Source: Urechis unicinctus
Taxonomy: Eukaryota > Annelida > Polychaeta > Xenopneusta > Urechidae
DNA length: 64,000 nt
Assembly (NCBI GenBank): GCA_034190875.2
Contig: CM067354.1
Coordinates: forward strand, 2,601,539 to 2,665,538
Direction of reading: 5' to 3'
Both the position numbers and the translations under genes were made by a program. The first letter of the stretch is position 1. Every line of letters begins with the position of its first letter. Positions 1 through 12,530 of the stretch are shown here, in pieces. The notes below the pieces were generated by a model. That model worked only from the letters and a program-made list of their open reading frames with translations, was not told where the DNA came from and did not search any database.

Positions 1-174
1 AGGTATCATCAAGTATTGGTATGAATTTCCTTTAGTGCCATACCATTTCATAGCAGAGCAAATGCATATACAGCACAGACAAGACAGACCATTGACATTA
101 CTCACAAGGCTTGAAGCTAGAGTGATCAATTTGATGTCAATAAATTCACCAATATAGTCGGATATACGATGAGA

Positions 175-557
175 TTATATATATAAATACATGTATACAT
201 AGATATTTATAGTTATATTTATATATTTATATATATATATGTAAATAAATAAATAAATGCATATATATATAAATATGTATATATATATAAACAAGATATA
301 TATATAAATATATATATTATATATATATATATATATATATGCGTGTGTGGGTGTATACATATATATAATATATATAAATATAAATTCATCATATACACAT
401 ATATATATATGTATTTATATATATATATATTCATATATAAATATATATATATAATTACATATATTTATACACACATATATATGTAAATGTAAAATTATAT
501 ATGTGTATTTAGATAAATATATATAATATATATTTTTGCATATATATGTTTAAGTGC

Positions 558-629
<72 letters not shown>

Positions 630-687
630 ATTATATATATATAAATATCTATATATATATATATCTCTATATATATATATATATATA

Positions 688-766
<79 letters not shown>
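175..766. repeat. TA/TG microsatellite tract
   Basis: AT-only sequence with (TA)n, ATA-rich variants and a pure (TA)n run from about 570 to 733, followed by (TG)n to 766. Open frames across it are only Tyr/Ile dipeptide translations and are not genes. Confidence 0.95.
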
Positions 767-767
<1 letters not shown>

Positions 768-879
768 AATGCCAATAATGGGATATAAGATCGGCTCGTG
801 CATGCCATTATAAAAATTTAAAGGTAGAAAATGAGGTTTAAAGACACAGTTGCTTTCTTCCCCTGCAGACTTATACAGC

Positions 880-1525
880 TTCTTACTGTCCTTGCATATT
901 TGCACAGCTGATGGTTGTACCAACACACTTTACACTTGCTTGTGTCTAAACATATCGTTAATTCTGTCAGTTATTAACGCATATCTTAACAGCGGCTCGT
1001 TATCCATTCATATCTTAAGCGCTGCTAGTTGTCCATATTGATATTTCCTAACGCTAGTTGTTCGTACATACTCTGTAGTTACTTTCTGTCTCTACAAATC
1101 ATTACATAGGCTAGTTTTCCAAACTTACATGCTAATTGTCCGTAGGAATCATCGCATCTGTCAGTGCTTCATGCAGATCTTTATAGCTACCGGTTTTTCA
1201 TGCTGCTATTTATAGCTCCTAGTTTTCCATGAAGATATAATCGGATGCCAGATGTCCATAATGACATTTACAAGTGATAGTTTTCCATACTCACCTTTAC
1301 AGCTACTAGCGGTCCCTGCTACTTGTCCACACAAATATAAACAGTTGCTTGTTGTCTTTGCAGACCATCACAGCTGTTATTGGTCCTAGCTGACCAGTTT
1401 CAGCTGATAGTGGTCGATACAAAATTTGACGGCTGATAGATGTTCATACTGACATTAACAGCTGCCAGTTGTCCACACAGACCTCTCCAGCTGTTAGTTT
1501 TTCATGTAGACCTATGCAGTTTTTG
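880..1525. repeat. Degenerate ~30-bp tandem repeat
   Basis: Diverged copies of a motif like CAGCTGCTAGTTGTCCATAC recur about every 30 bases (for example near 905, 1010, 1180, 1300, 1385, 1460 and 1490). The array is old and has lost exact periodicity. No gene is seen here. Confidence 0.55.
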
Positions 1526-3059
1526 TAGGCTTGAGTGGCAATGGGCTCAAAGTCAGACAACATGTGTGTATACCATGATCAGGAGAATAGAATAATCCCC
1601 CAAAAATTGGGACATAAAATGCTGTCGGACAGACCTTCACTTCACAGTACATTTTGGAAGTTAAACTATACTGTTTACTTGACCCTCGGGATCGTTACGT
1701 CATGCAGTGGCGCCCCTTTTTGCGCTGCGTCAGTTTATTGAAATTCTGTCAACATTGATGCGGTATTTGAGCCGTTGAAAAAACATGTCCTATACATATT
1801 GATATATGTTTGTAAGGCAAGGTAAATGTAGGTACTAATGGTGCCTACAAAGGTGGACGGAAACAGGAATAGATCTGAATAAATACAGAAGCAAAACAAC
1901 TCAAATGTTTATTATTTCATTAAATGAGTTGATATAAGCGATATCCCTTTATAATTGCTTTTATTGCTTATAATCTGTATCAATCCAATATATCTAATAT
2001 AATCAAATATTTGAGATGGATCAACTATTGAGAACAATTACGAAAGACTTTCAACTCATAAATGATTGAAGCGCTTTCAATGAGAATGTGCTGGACATTA
2101 GATGTGTTTTGGGAGGAATGGATATTAAACTTTGATTGCCTACACACAATAATTGACGCTTAGAACGAAAACGGCCTACATGGGTGGCCCATAGGCGCGT
2201 AGGACATGTGGGTTGTATGATTTGATGCTGCTGATGACTGAAACACTATTCACCACCTCCTACCCGCCACCCACCCGCCTCGATGACAAATATCACAAGT
2301 CTAGTAAGGAGAAGATTGATTGACCAATAAGGGATCGACTGATTTTCTTTATATTAAGAATAAAACCGGCTTATCGGGGTTAAAACGAACAATGGCCTTC
2401 TCAACATATACCAACATTAACATACCAGCCCATACCACCTCAATAAATCAAACCTGTTTACTTGGTGATGTGAGCACGAGGTTCACTCCGATGTTTATCC
2501 GTTAGCAAATAACAATTACCGATTTTTGCTTTAGTTACTTAAAATTTTTCACAGCTGAGTAGAGCATCGGTTATTTGTGTGAGATGTGGTTAGAGACGAG
2601 CCTTAGAAGTAAGATCAGTAAATGCTTGGCCGGAAAATTTCTAATCAAGCTTCCTGTTCAGTTTGAAGTTGTTCAAAATTTTGATGATTGTCCGCTTGCT
2701 GTTTTGAGGGAGGGGTTTGCACTGTCCCCTACTGACTCTGGAGAGAGGGGGTTACGCTGTCCGCCACCGACCCTAGTGAGAGGCGGCTACGCAGTGTGCT
2801 ACAGACCATAGATAGAGGGGGAGACACTTCTGTCAACTGAATGAGATTACAATATCATGGACTTCACTCAATTATTGATTATATTTCCCGTTTTTTGAAG
2901 ACGGTGAGAACTATAGTTAGGATGGTTTCCCCGTTTTTTCGAAAGCTTGGTCTGGTGCTGATTTCAAAGTCGCCCCATTTGTGTGGTATGACGTCACAGG
3001 CACAAACCGCCCCAGCAAGTGGTTCCCATGTTTGCTGGCAGTTCATTGAAAATCAATAA

Positions 3060-3940
3060 CTTGCTTTGCGAGTGGTAAGAATAAGGCTTGGTGCAGACAA
3101 ATTTTACCCATTATGTAGCGGTTCTACCTTGTAAATTCGAGACAGAGAGGAAAACGTTTGGTTGTGAAAAACGAAAACGAAATGTTAGTGAAGGAGGTAG
3201 TGACTATGAAAGCCCACAGATTTCAAAATGAATGGACAAAGACCATGAAACATTGTCACGGCGATCTTGCGTAAAATTATTCGAGAGAACCTGTGCAATG
3301 GGTTATACACGCAACCTTGAATGTGCGCTCTTACTCAGGCTTTATTGTTTGTCATAGTTTGCCTCTCACCAGCTGTATTATGCACTGATTCTATGAACAG
3401 ATCCTGTTGCAAGAAACAAAACATTCAAGGATATCTTAACGAATCTTGGTTGTTCCCATTTTTCTTATTTTAACAAAGCTGTCAAGCACAAGATGCACGA
3501 TATTCAGTAGACAAGATAAAAATCAATCCTATCGTCTTTTTCCATGTCATATGGTTCATACTGTTACACTCATAGAGCAATTATGTGATGATTTAATATG
3601 TTCAGGGCTCGGAGTCTGACCCTTTATCAATGCACTTGGATAAATCAGGTGTGGTGGTGTCAATCCATTGCAGGGCTTGACAACCACTTTCCATGTTGGA
3701 TAAATGAAGCATCTGTTTTGAGGAGACATAAAACATTGACAGCATTGTGGGATATCCCTGACAAGTCACCCACCATAAGTACGACCATAGCCAACGTATG
3801 CGATAGCTTCACAATACCTGCATATTAGACTTACATGCTCTTCAGGGTAGAATGAAAGTGATATTTACTGTTTAATGACACATGGCATAAACATCTAATA
3901 ATCATAATGATTGAACATGGAAGTTCTAATGGAAATGAGA
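3060..3940. other. No recognisable gene
   Basis: Single-copy-looking part of composite repeat A. Only short open frames with no recognisable motif are seen. Confidence 0.4.
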
Positions 3941-3943
3941 AAT

Positions 3944-4273
3944 TTATTCACTGTCACTGCTTGATGAGCCGTTTCCCGTCAGCGTATTCATCAGTGTCGT
4001 CACATTCACTTGGAAAACCAGACCCTTTTGGGACTTTCGGTGATCAAATACCCTAATAAGCTGCCTCAAATGTTCATATGTGTGGATACATCGATGGCTG
4101 TACTTCGACGCAACAAACAGCGAGACTTCGGTGACAAATTCCTTAGCTCGCAGCAAGATTTGATTCGCTGATGTCATTATAATGTGCACGTAAACATGGC
4201 CGCACCAGACGAAGGGAGCACTCATTGTTGTAATATAGCACAACAATATCAATGACCGAAGTATCACTTGCAA
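3944..4273 (-). CDS. Hypothetical 109-aa ORF with hydrophobic N-terminus
   Basis: I do not recognise this ORF. It begins with ATG and has a hydrophobic, signal-peptide-like first 24 residues (MQVILRSLILLCYITTMSAP), a basic middle and a Ser/Asp-rich C-terminus (SSSSDSE). The same N-terminus recurs at 21947-22150 in composite repeat copy B with later frame damage, so the ORF belongs to the repeat, not to a unique host gene. It lies antisense to, and directly beside, the G-rich minisatellite. No transcription signal is visible; it may be a chance ORF kept by shared ancestry. Confidence 0.25.
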   Translation of the reverse strand: MQVILRSLILLCYITTMSAPFVWCGHVYVHIIMTSANQILLRAKEFVTEVSLFVASKYSHRCIHTYEHLRQLIRVFDHRKSQKGLVFQVNVTTLMNTLTGNGSSSSDSE

Positions 4274-5240
4274 CTGTGCACTGGAGAGAGGGGGTTATGC
4301 TGTCCGCTACTGACCTTGGTGAGAAAAGCGTTTACATTGTCTGCTAACGACCCTAGAGAGATAGAGGTTTACATTGTTTGCTGACGACCCTAGAGAGAGG
4401 GGGGTTACGCTGTCTGCTGACTAGCCTAGCAGGAGGAGGTTACGCTGTCTGTTGACGACCTTAGAGAGGGGGTTATGCCGTCTGCTGACAACCCTAGAGA
4501 GAAAAGGGTACGCTGTCTGCTGACGACCCTAGAGAGAGGGGTTTACGCTGACTGCTGACGACCCTAGAGGGAGTAGGTTACGCTGTTTGCTGACGACCCT
4601 AGATAAAAGAGGTTACGTTGTCTGCTGGCTACCCTAGAGAGATGCGGTTACGCTGTCTCCTGACGACTCTAGAGAGAATAGGTTACGATGAGGGTTACGC
4701 TGTTTGCTGACGACCCTAGAGAGAGAGGTTACACAGTCTGCCGCCAAAGATGGAGAGCGGGGCATATGTTGTGTACTATCTGTCTTTTGAGTGGAGGGGA
4801 AAAACTGTACACAACCAAACCTAGAGAGAGGGGTTGACGATGTGTGGAGCAAAAACTACAAAGAGGTTGCTGGGTGCTACCGATTGACGCTGGAGAGAGG
4901 TGTTTACACTGTCCACTAACGACCTTGGAGCGGGAGGTTTACCGGCCTTGGATAGAGGGGTTTACATGGTCCCCTGTCGACCCTAGAGAGAGGGGTTTAC
5001 ACTGTCCTCAGAGAGGGGGTTACGCTGTGCGCTACCGGCCTGGGAAAAATGTAGTACGTTGTGTGCTACTGATCCTAGAGACAGGGGGTTACGAAGTCCG
5101 CTACCGATCCTGGAGAGAGGCATTTATCTGTTTGCTGACAACCCTGGAGAGTTGGAATTAAGATGTGTGCTGACAACCCTTGAGATGGGGCTTTACACCG
5201 TGCCCAATCGACCCTGGAGAGAGGGATTTACGCTGGGTGC
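4270..5240. repeat. G-rich ~35-bp minisatellite (copy A)
   Basis: Imperfect tandem units built on GAGAGAGGGGTTACGCTGTC followed by TGCTGACGACCCTA, of variable length (33-36 bp). Related arrays occur at 2710-2830, 22150-22510 and 49245-49700. Repeats read through as short frames in both strands, which are artefacts of the array. Confidence 0.85.
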
Positions 5241-5279
5241 TACTATACATTAGTCCAATCTTACTCTGCTCCATCGAAA

Positions 5280-7400
5280 CATGTCTCTCTCTTTTTAAGT
5301 TTCAGACATTGTTGGTTTTACAATATATGGAATTGCAGATGCAGTAATGACCATGTATAGGAAAGGCCGACTGAGCCGTTAGCTGATGAACAATTTGCGG
5401 TTCTAGTTGTCAAGGTTACAGTTAGCTGGATTGACAAAACTATTCACCAACTTAGTGACAGGCCAAATAAAGATGGGGTTGGTGAATAGTACATTATATT
5501 GTGTGGAAGGTCACATATTCTGTGATATAAATTATCTATATCTAATGATACATTGGGATACTATGGATGGGAGGGATGGGGGTATACTCGTTTACATTAG
5601 ATTGTCTATATAGGCAACACCGTGTGCAACACGTGATTGTTGTGGTGACTTTGCATCACATATGTGGCGTAAAATCAGCAATGTTTTGATTGAGGAAGGC
5701 ATGACTACGAATGTCACCCACAGAGGAAAATAAAGGGCAAGTGACCATACTAGTCTGGAATTGGACATTGTTCTAGACGTATCCAATAAACGATCAAGCA
5801 AACGGGTCAAACTTAGTGGTCTAAGAGGATGTATTAGTACAATTGATTCGACGAATATTTTGGAAGGAAGTGTACAGCAACAGTGGAATGCATTTATAAA
5901 TATAGCTGCAGATGCAACCTGAAAATATATATCATTTAGAAAAGGCCAGAGTATTAATAAACATAGATGGTTCAATATCAAAGTCAAGAATGCTATCAGA
6001 AAGGTCTTCTGTGGCAGAAGTTTACATTAACAGAACTACATCAAGCTATTATATTATTAACAAAAATAGCAGCGTATTAGTTCAACAAACATAAGATAAA
6101 CGAATAGATCATTTTTTTTAGAAGATCATACAGAAAAAAAACGTAATCATTTTACGGCTATGCAAGCTCAACACTGAAAATAAAATAAACCATAGGTCTT
6201 CTATTTGACAGCGCAAATAATAATCATTTTGCAGTTGTATTTTCTAACTCTGGGAATCAGTTAGATTATTCAACGATGGTAGTGACAAACAATTAGAGAG
6301 AGTACCTTTAAGGCTCAAAGTGTTAACTTCGTTAAACCCAAAGAACGGACCTGGCACAGATAAACTCGCCACAGAGGAACTCGCCACAGAAACATCTTTA
6401 CCGCTCTTTATCATATTCAACTAATCCATTAATAAAGAAACAGTCAAGATGACTGGAAAAATGTTAACGTTAAACCAATATTCACACAAGCAATCGCAGG
6501 CAGCAAGCCAATTCCGGGACAACAGCTTAACATCCATGGTAAGAAAAATAATGGAAACACTTGTTAGCGACAATGTGACATAACACTAACTTAAAACAAA
6601 ACTAATCAAATAAACCTCAGCATGGTTTTCTGTGTAAGCGGTCATGTCTGCCTAACCGTTTGGAATTTCTAGAGGACATTACTAAAATATTAGCTCACAA
6701 ACTCATGGCCCACCACATCATCGGCATCGAATTATCGGTGGTGATAAATGGCTTTGAAAACACAGCTTAAACACAGCTTAAACATAAAGTTAGACGTGGG
6801 AAATGATTGGCAAATGCTTTTCAATATAAGCAAATGCAAAGTACTGCATACAGGTCGGGCAAATGAAAAGTTTGAATACAGAATGGGCATTTCTACTGTA
6901 GATGGTGTGTTTGGTCCTATTTGGTCAGCATTGGTTCAATGTGACATAATTATATTAGCAAGTGCTTCTAAACTCGTAGCCGGAATGTTTGAGTATGGCA
7001 ATGAAAGAAGATTTGACAACTCTCACAACACGGTCTGTCTCTGTGGGAACCTTATCCAGGTATAACAAATGTTCAGTGGATTAGATAATATCTTATAAGG
7101 TTTCAACTTGATTGAATTAGTAATCAGATGTTTCTGACCATTGACAGGGCATGCATGCACAAACTATGGCGGCTCGTAACATTTATAAAATGCATTTGCT
7201 TATATGCACTAGGCACATACCCACACATCTCTGCGACCTAATTACATCCAACAACCACAATGTACGAATCGCAATTCACCACCACCATTTCAAAAGCATA
7301 AGCTAGCGATTACACCAATATAAAGAGGCAGGCCAAATGCAATAAACGCTACACAAAATTGAAAGTTGTTCGGCAGAATTAAGTAATCTGTATAATTGAA
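5280..7400 (+). mobile_element. Non-LTR retrotransposon fossil (EN-RT), copy A
   Basis: Broken plus-strand coding remnants of an APE-type non-LTR retrotransposon. Near 5564-5610 the frame reads DGRDGGILVYIRLSI, resembling the GGV-hYVRDS motif of APE-type endonucleases. Reverse transcriptase pieces follow: a KNGPGTDKL-type segment near 6340-6370, a VRKIMETL-like segment near 6540, and the palm-to-thumb piece WQMLFNISKCKVLHTGR near 6810-6860. Many stops and frameshifts show it is dead. The clade (CR1/L2/Jockey-like) is inferred from motif wording only. Confidence 0.75.
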
Positions 7401-8383
7401 TGGTAATAGAGACACCCTCGAATAACATAGCATTATTTCGTTTCAGTATTAATTCCATTATTGTCAATAAATGTGGCTGCCTGAAATATATTACCATATT
7501 CAAAATAGGCGTCATATTTATTGGTATCAATAAATATATTGAAGGCTATTGCAAATTGGATATATAACATTATATATGTCGTATTGTCAATATTGGTATT
7601 TCAACAGCAGTCTTTGATAAAGATGAGTTGCAATGGGTAAGATGGGCTTTTTAAAATCAATTATTATTGATTATATTCGAAGGTATGTTTAAGGAAGTAT
7701 TTCATTTGTATTATTATCCTTACACTAGACTGACTAAAATCTAAGTCCGCCTAATATACATTCAGAGTATGGATAGTTTGCATTCAACTTCGTTATCATG
7801 TGAAAGCAAAAGTGTGGAGAACAGAAAGCAGCCGCAGTGACGAGTCAATGCCTTATTAATGGCGTCAGTCGACGCACAGCACCTGTGTTACGTCACGTGA
7901 CTAAAACAGCACACAAATTCAAGGTGCGATTTTATTATAATAGGAACATGTAACTAGCAAACCTATACAGAGGGATATTACAACGAAAAGTGTTGCTGAT
8001 CATTTGATATCATTCCAACATCTAGATATTCTCGGAGCAATACCACGTCTGGGTAATAAAGTATAAAAATAATTGACAAAGGTGTTGACAAAAGTCTCCA
8101 TTGCAACACAAAGAAACCTCTCACGCGGAGGCTGCACGGTAACATCCACTGCTAAAAAGTGACAGCGGATAACATCAACAGCATCATTGTGGCTGGAGCC
8201 GCGCCATAAGCACGTGAAGAACCTGATTTGACTGTCAATGAACAGAAACACACAACAATGATCGCCAAGGGTAACAGCCCTGTGCTTCACGCAACTTGTT
8301 TGGACATCAATCACTTTATTATTATAATCATTCAAGAATCCTGTTCAACCCACAGCAACGAAGACGGCATGCACCAACCCCCC

Positions 8384-8405
8384 CCCCCCCCCCCACACAC
8401 ACACA
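8384..8405. repeat. Poly-C / (CA)n run
   Basis: Sixteen or more C residues followed by ACACAC. The homopolymer length is unlikely to be exact in an assembly. Confidence 0.85.
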
Positions 8406-8463
8406 CCCACAATCATGGCATAATACAAGCAATGCACATTGAGTCTACTGTACCCACCAGTAC

Positions 8464-8593
8464 CGGGTCCGAACTTATGTTGACTTGTTCCCAGACTGTT
8501 CGACGCTATCAGAGTGTATGTGAGTGCTGCATCATCCTCGGTCATAGAAGTAACTTCTACGTGTGTTCCATCCCAAGCTTGATTGACAGTGAA
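8464..8593 (-). CDS. Ig-domain gene, C-terminal half-domain exon
   Basis: Coding exon of an immunoglobulin-superfamily gene on the minus strand. After a TGTTGTCAG acceptor the frame opens in phase 0 with FTVNQAWDG and contains an Ig F-G strand pattern (DDAALTYTLIASNSLG, where Y replaces the usual Y-x-C surroundings). It ends in phase 1 before GTACTG, a weak donor. It joins in phase to the exon at 8940-9064. No downstream transmembrane or terminal exon could be found with confidence. Exon limits come from splice consensus and frame agreement, not from transcripts. Confidence 0.6.
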
Positions 8594-8939
8594 CTGACAA
8601 CACAAATAAGTAATGATCCCGCACCTAGGGATGTTGAACTTTCATCACAAATAAGGAATGATCCCTGGCTGACATGTTGAACTTTCAACACACATTACAA
8701 TGAACCCCAGCCAGACGAGCTTAAAACAGGCAGTACACATAGCGAATGATGCACAAATCGAAGATGGAGAAGTCTTGCTGCCTCTAGGTCGACTATCTTC
8801 TACCCGATACATATACTCAATAATATGCCCAACGTGTTGATTAAATGAGCTGCAAAACTTGTAAATCTGCCATAATAGCCTGAATATTCTATTATCAACT
8901 GGATGAATTAAAAATCCAGTTTGTGTATCACAGACGCAC

Positions 8940-9064
8940 CTGTGTGAGATTTGGTGATGCAACGTCATCTCGATCGTATGACACCTCTGCAAGAGGGTTG
9001 CCATACACCTTGCATATCGTGGTCACGTGGTTGTCCGTTGTCGAGCAGTTGATGCGAGGGGCGT
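8940..9064 (-). CDS. Ig-domain gene, N-terminal half-domain exon
   Basis: Minus-strand exon with acceptor TCTGTTAACAG and donor CAG|GTGCGT. It reads APRINCSTTDNHVTTICKVY then a GNPLAEVSYDRDD stretch: the C-strand Cys and NP-A-V pattern expected before the exon at 8464-8593, so the two exons make one Ig domain. It enters in phase 1 and leaves in phase 0. The preceding visible exon leaves in phase 0, so at least one exon between 9.1 and 11.4 kb is probably missing from this model. Confidence 0.6.
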
Positions 9065-9093
9065 CTGTTAACAGAGGGCAGTAATAATTAATG

Positions 9094-9606
9094 AAGGTAA
9101 ACACCTGACCGCAATCAGAGGGAAGAAACAGTTAGTGAAGGTAAACACCTAACAGCAATCAGAGGGAAGAAACAGTTAATGAACGTAAACACCTGACAGC
9201 AATCAGAGGGAAGTAACAGTTAATGAACGTAAACACCTGACAGCAATCAGACGGAAGAAACAGTTAATGACCGTAAACACCTGACAGCAATCAGAGGGAA
9301 GAAACAGTTAATGAACGTAAACACCTGACAGCAATCAGAGGGAAGAAATAGTTAATGAACGTAAACACCTGACAGCAATCAGAGGGAAGAAACAGTTAAT
9401 GAACGTAAACACCTGACAGCAATCAGAGGGAAGTAACAGTTAATGAAGGTAAACACCTGACAGAAATCAGAGGGAAGAAACAGTTAATGAACGTAAACAC
9501 CTGACAGCAATCAGAGGGAAGAAACAGTGAATGAACGTAAACACCTGACATCAATCAGAGGAAAGAAACAGTTAATGAACGTAAACACCTGACAGCAATC
9601 AGAGGA
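9094..9606. repeat. 44-bp minisatellite, ~12 copies
   Basis: Tandem units of GTAAACACCTGACAGCAATC continuing AGAGGGAAGAAACAGTTAATGAAC, with a few substitutions per copy. Units abut directly without unique spacers. It lies in an intron of the Ig-domain gene. Confidence 0.95.
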
Positions 9607-9769
9607 CGTACAGTAGGTATACAGCGTGGATGTTTTCATGGAGGTCACTCGCGCTGCTTAGCAAATCATGTGATTATAAAGTCGCATAACTTATAATTAA
9701 GGTAGCAACAATATATATAGCTGCATCAAGGATACCCTTCACAGGAAGGTGACCGACAACAAAAACAAC

Positions 9770-9936
9770 TTCTTTGGAGCAATACTTACACGTGACGTTA
9801 AGAGTGAAGCTAGACGTCATTACAACATCTTTGGAGCAATACTTACACGTGACGTTAAGAGTGAAGCTAGACGTCATTACAACATCTTTGGAGCAATACT
9901 TACACGTGACGTTAAGAGTGAAGCTAGACATCATTA
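9770..9936. repeat. 57-bp tandem repeat, 3 copies
   Basis: Three nearly identical 57-bp units beginning CTTTGGAGCAATACTTACAC. Because 57 is a multiple of three, open frames run through on both strands; these are not genes. Confidence 0.95.
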
Positions 9937-9938
9937 CA

Positions 9939-10803
9939 ACTGGGATGCTGTATGGTAGCGTTATGTTGTTAACTATGCGGTCCTCACCCTAAAAATCAGA
10001 CCACATTACAACTGGGATACTGTATGGTAGCGTTATGTTGTTAACTATGCGGTCCTCACCCTAAAAATCAGACCGCATTACAACTGGGATGCTGTATGGT
10101 AGCGTTATGTTGTTAACTATGCGGTCCTCACCCTAAAAATCACACCACATTATAACTGGGATGCTGTATGGTAGCGTTATGTTGTTAACTATGCGGTCTT
10201 CACCCTAAAATTCACACCACATTACAACTGGGATGCTGTATGGTAGCGTTATGCTGTTAATTATGCGGTCCTCACCCAAACAATCACACCACATTACAAC
10301 TGGGATGCTGTATGGTAGCGTTATGTTGTTAACTATGCGGTCCTCACCCTAAAAATCAGACCACATTACAACTGGGATGCTGTATGGTAGCGTTATGTTG
10401 TTAACTATGCGGTCCTCACCCTAAAAATCACACCACATTACAACTGGGATGCTGTGTGGTAGCGTTATGTTGTTAACTATGCGGTCCTCACCCTCAAAAT
10501 CACACCACATTACAACTGGGATGCTGTGTGGTAGCGTTATGTTGTTAACTATGCTGTCCTCACCCTAAAAATCAGACCACATTACAACTGGGATGCTGTG
10601 TGGTAGCGTTATGTTGTTAACTATGCGGTCCTCACCCTAAAAATCACACCACATTACAACTGGGATGCTGTATGGTAGCGTTATGTTGTTAACTATGCGG
10701 TCCTCACCCTAAAAATCACACCATATTACAACTGGGATGCTGTATGGTAGCGTTATGTTGTTAACTATGCGGTCCTCACCCTAAAAATCACACCACATTA
10801 CAA
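9939..10803. repeat. 72-bp minisatellite, 12 copies
   Basis: Twelve units of CTGGGATGCTGTATGGTAGC plus a tail ending ATCACACCACATTACAA. It follows the 57-bp array directly, and the two share the junction word CATTACAAC, so the second array may have started from the end of the first. Confidence 0.95.
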
Positions 10804-11029
10804 GGGAGGGCTATAGTTGGGCACTTTTGCTGCTGAACACAAGCAAGACTGGACCAGCGGATGTCAAGCAGTTCTCGTCAGACGATGTGGCGCAGACGAA
10901 GCTAATTATTTCATTCCCGTAACTGAATGTAACTAAATTGACGGTCGCTAGTAACGACAAATATGTAAGCTCATTTAATTGACGCCAACGTTTGGTAAGA
11001 ACGCTGCCTGATATGTTTCTAGTGCAGGA

Positions 11030-11405
11030 ACATCGACGTGCATATAGCCGTTATCACCATCAGCAACCTTACAGCCGTAATCACCATCAGCGCTCATGCA
11101 GCCGTAATCACCATCAGTGCGCATACAACAGTAATCAGCATCGACGTGCATACAGCCGTAATTACCATCAGCGTCCATACTCAATATCAGCGCGTACACA
11201 GCCGTAATCAGCATCAGCGCGCATCCACCGTAATCCGCATAAGCACGCATACTGCCTTAATCGACATTAGCATCCATACAGCCCTAATTAACAACAGCAT
11301 GGATGCAGCCTTTATCAATATAAGCATGGATACAGCCATACTCAATATCAGCATGCATTCATTTGTAATCAACATCGACATCAACATAGCCGTAATCAGC
11401 ATTAG
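11030..11405. repeat. Degenerate 27-bp tandem repeat
   Basis: About 14 diverged units of CAGCCGTAATCACCATCAGC followed by GCGCATA. The later copies drift to CAGCATGGAT variants. Reading frames across it are repeat artefacts. Confidence 0.85.
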
Positions 11406-11434
11406 TAGTAAATGATAGGAATTATCATACGAAC

Positions 11435-11769
11435 CTGTACAATGCTAGCCTGGCATACTAACTTGCGGCCGTTGTATCTGGGTTCTGCCTTGAATGTACG
11501 CAACGGTTTAACGTTGAAACTCCGCGACTGGATAGTGAACCCGTGATAATTGCCCGTTGAAATATCACAACAGTCATCCGTATTGAAATCACTGGTGACG
11601 TCCTCGTCGTCGACCCCGTCCGCCCCCGCCAGGTAGACGGATATGTCAGGTGTCACCGTGCTGAAGCTGACAAAACAGCGGATGTTCAGCAGATTGTTTT
11701 CCATGATGTCCAACTCTGTAATGTTACCCCTTATATCTCTTCTTTTCCACTGGACTCTCTCTAAGGGAC
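11435..11769 (-). CDS. Ig-superfamily gene, large extracellular exon
   Basis: Minus-strand exon with acceptor TTTTTATATTGCAG and donor CAG|GTTCGT. It enters in phase 1, which exactly matches the phase-1 end of the exon at 13016-13328; the joined codon encodes Ser. The 111 codons show an N-glycosylation site (NIT), two to four Cys residues (RCF, DCCD, LVCQ) and an Ig-like ending KLVCQASIVQ. No transmembrane segment is seen. The product is an extracellular recognition or adhesion protein by family, with the ligand unknown. Confidence 0.65.
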
Positions 11770-11898
11770 CTGCAATATAAAAACAATCCAACCTTGTCGC
11801 CTGTTCAAGAATACACTAGACATTGACCAAGTTACAAACATGATCGTGGCATTTGTCACTGCTGAGAAATGATCATTCATGACATGAGCCATTATTCA

Positions 11899-12390
11899 TC
11901 AACAGACCAACATCTTCCCCGTATCTTCTTCCAGCCAACAGAACAACATCTTCCCTGGATCAGCCTCCAGCCAACTGAACAACATCTTCCCTGGATCAGC
12001 CTCCAGCCAACTGACCAACATCTTCCCTAGATCAGCCTCCAGCAAACTGAACAACATCTTCCCTGGATCATACTCCAGCCAACTGACCAACATCTTCCCT
12101 AGATCAGCCTCCAGCAAACTGACCAACATCTTCCCTAGATCAGCCTCCAACCAACTGACCAACATATTCCCTAGATCAGCTTCCAGCCAACTGACCATCA
12201 TCTTCCCTAGATCAGCCTCTAGCAAACTGACTAATATCTTCCCGGGATCATCCTCTAGCAAACTGACCAGCATCTTCCCGGGATCATCATCTAGCAAACT
12301 GACTAATATCTTCCCGGGATCATCCTCTAGCAAACTGACCAGCATCTTCCCGGGATCATCATCGAGCAAACTGACTAATATCTAGCCTGG
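11899..12390. repeat. 36-bp minisatellite, ~13 copies
   Basis: Thirteen 36-bp units of AACTGACCAACATCTTCCCT plus AGATCAGCCTCCAGCC. On the minus strand it gives a 156-residue open frame of 12-residue repeats (LEADLGKMLVSW). There is no codon-level sign of selection beyond the unit length, so I annotate it as a repeat. Confidence 0.9.
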
Positions 12391-12469
12391 ATTATCTTCC
12401 CCTCCCACGAACCAACATATAACCTGTATCGTCTTCCCTGGATGACCCTTCCCATGGATGACCCTCTTT

Positions 12470-12530
12470 GCAATACTACACTGCCAACCAGACCAGAACC
12501 TCGCGAACCACACCCTACCCTTAACTGACC
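12470..12530 (+). repeat. Dispersed inverted repeat, left arm
   Basis: About 60 bases around ACTGCCAACCAGACCAGAAC are the reverse complement of 14830-14895. The arms lie about 2.3 kb apart and bracket the Ig-domain exon at 13016-13328. Confidence 0.7.

Larger units (their letters stand above)
1540..7925. repeat. Composite interspersed repeat, copy A
   Basis: Long segment with collinear relatives at about 20990-24866 (copy B) and 48490-57070 (copy C). Shared landmarks are an AT-rich leader near 1880-1960, a G-rich minisatellite (4270-5240), a non-LTR retrotransposon fossil (5280-7400), an AT-rich trailer and a closing segment around 7850-7920. Copies A and C match from about 1540; copy B starts later. 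I infer a low-copy repeat family seeded by a retrotransposon; outer limits are approximate. Confidence 0.7.

Noticed and set aside
175..926. Tyr/Ile-rich open frames on both strands
   Set aside because: They are translations of (TA)n and (TG)n microsatellites.
9094..9606. 44-bp repeats as a CRISPR-like array
   Set aside because: No spacers; a plain tandem array in an intron of an animal gene.
11899..12369. 156-residue repeat protein on the minus strand
   Set aside because: Exact 36-bp tandem DNA repeat with no start or splice context; frame is open because of unit length.
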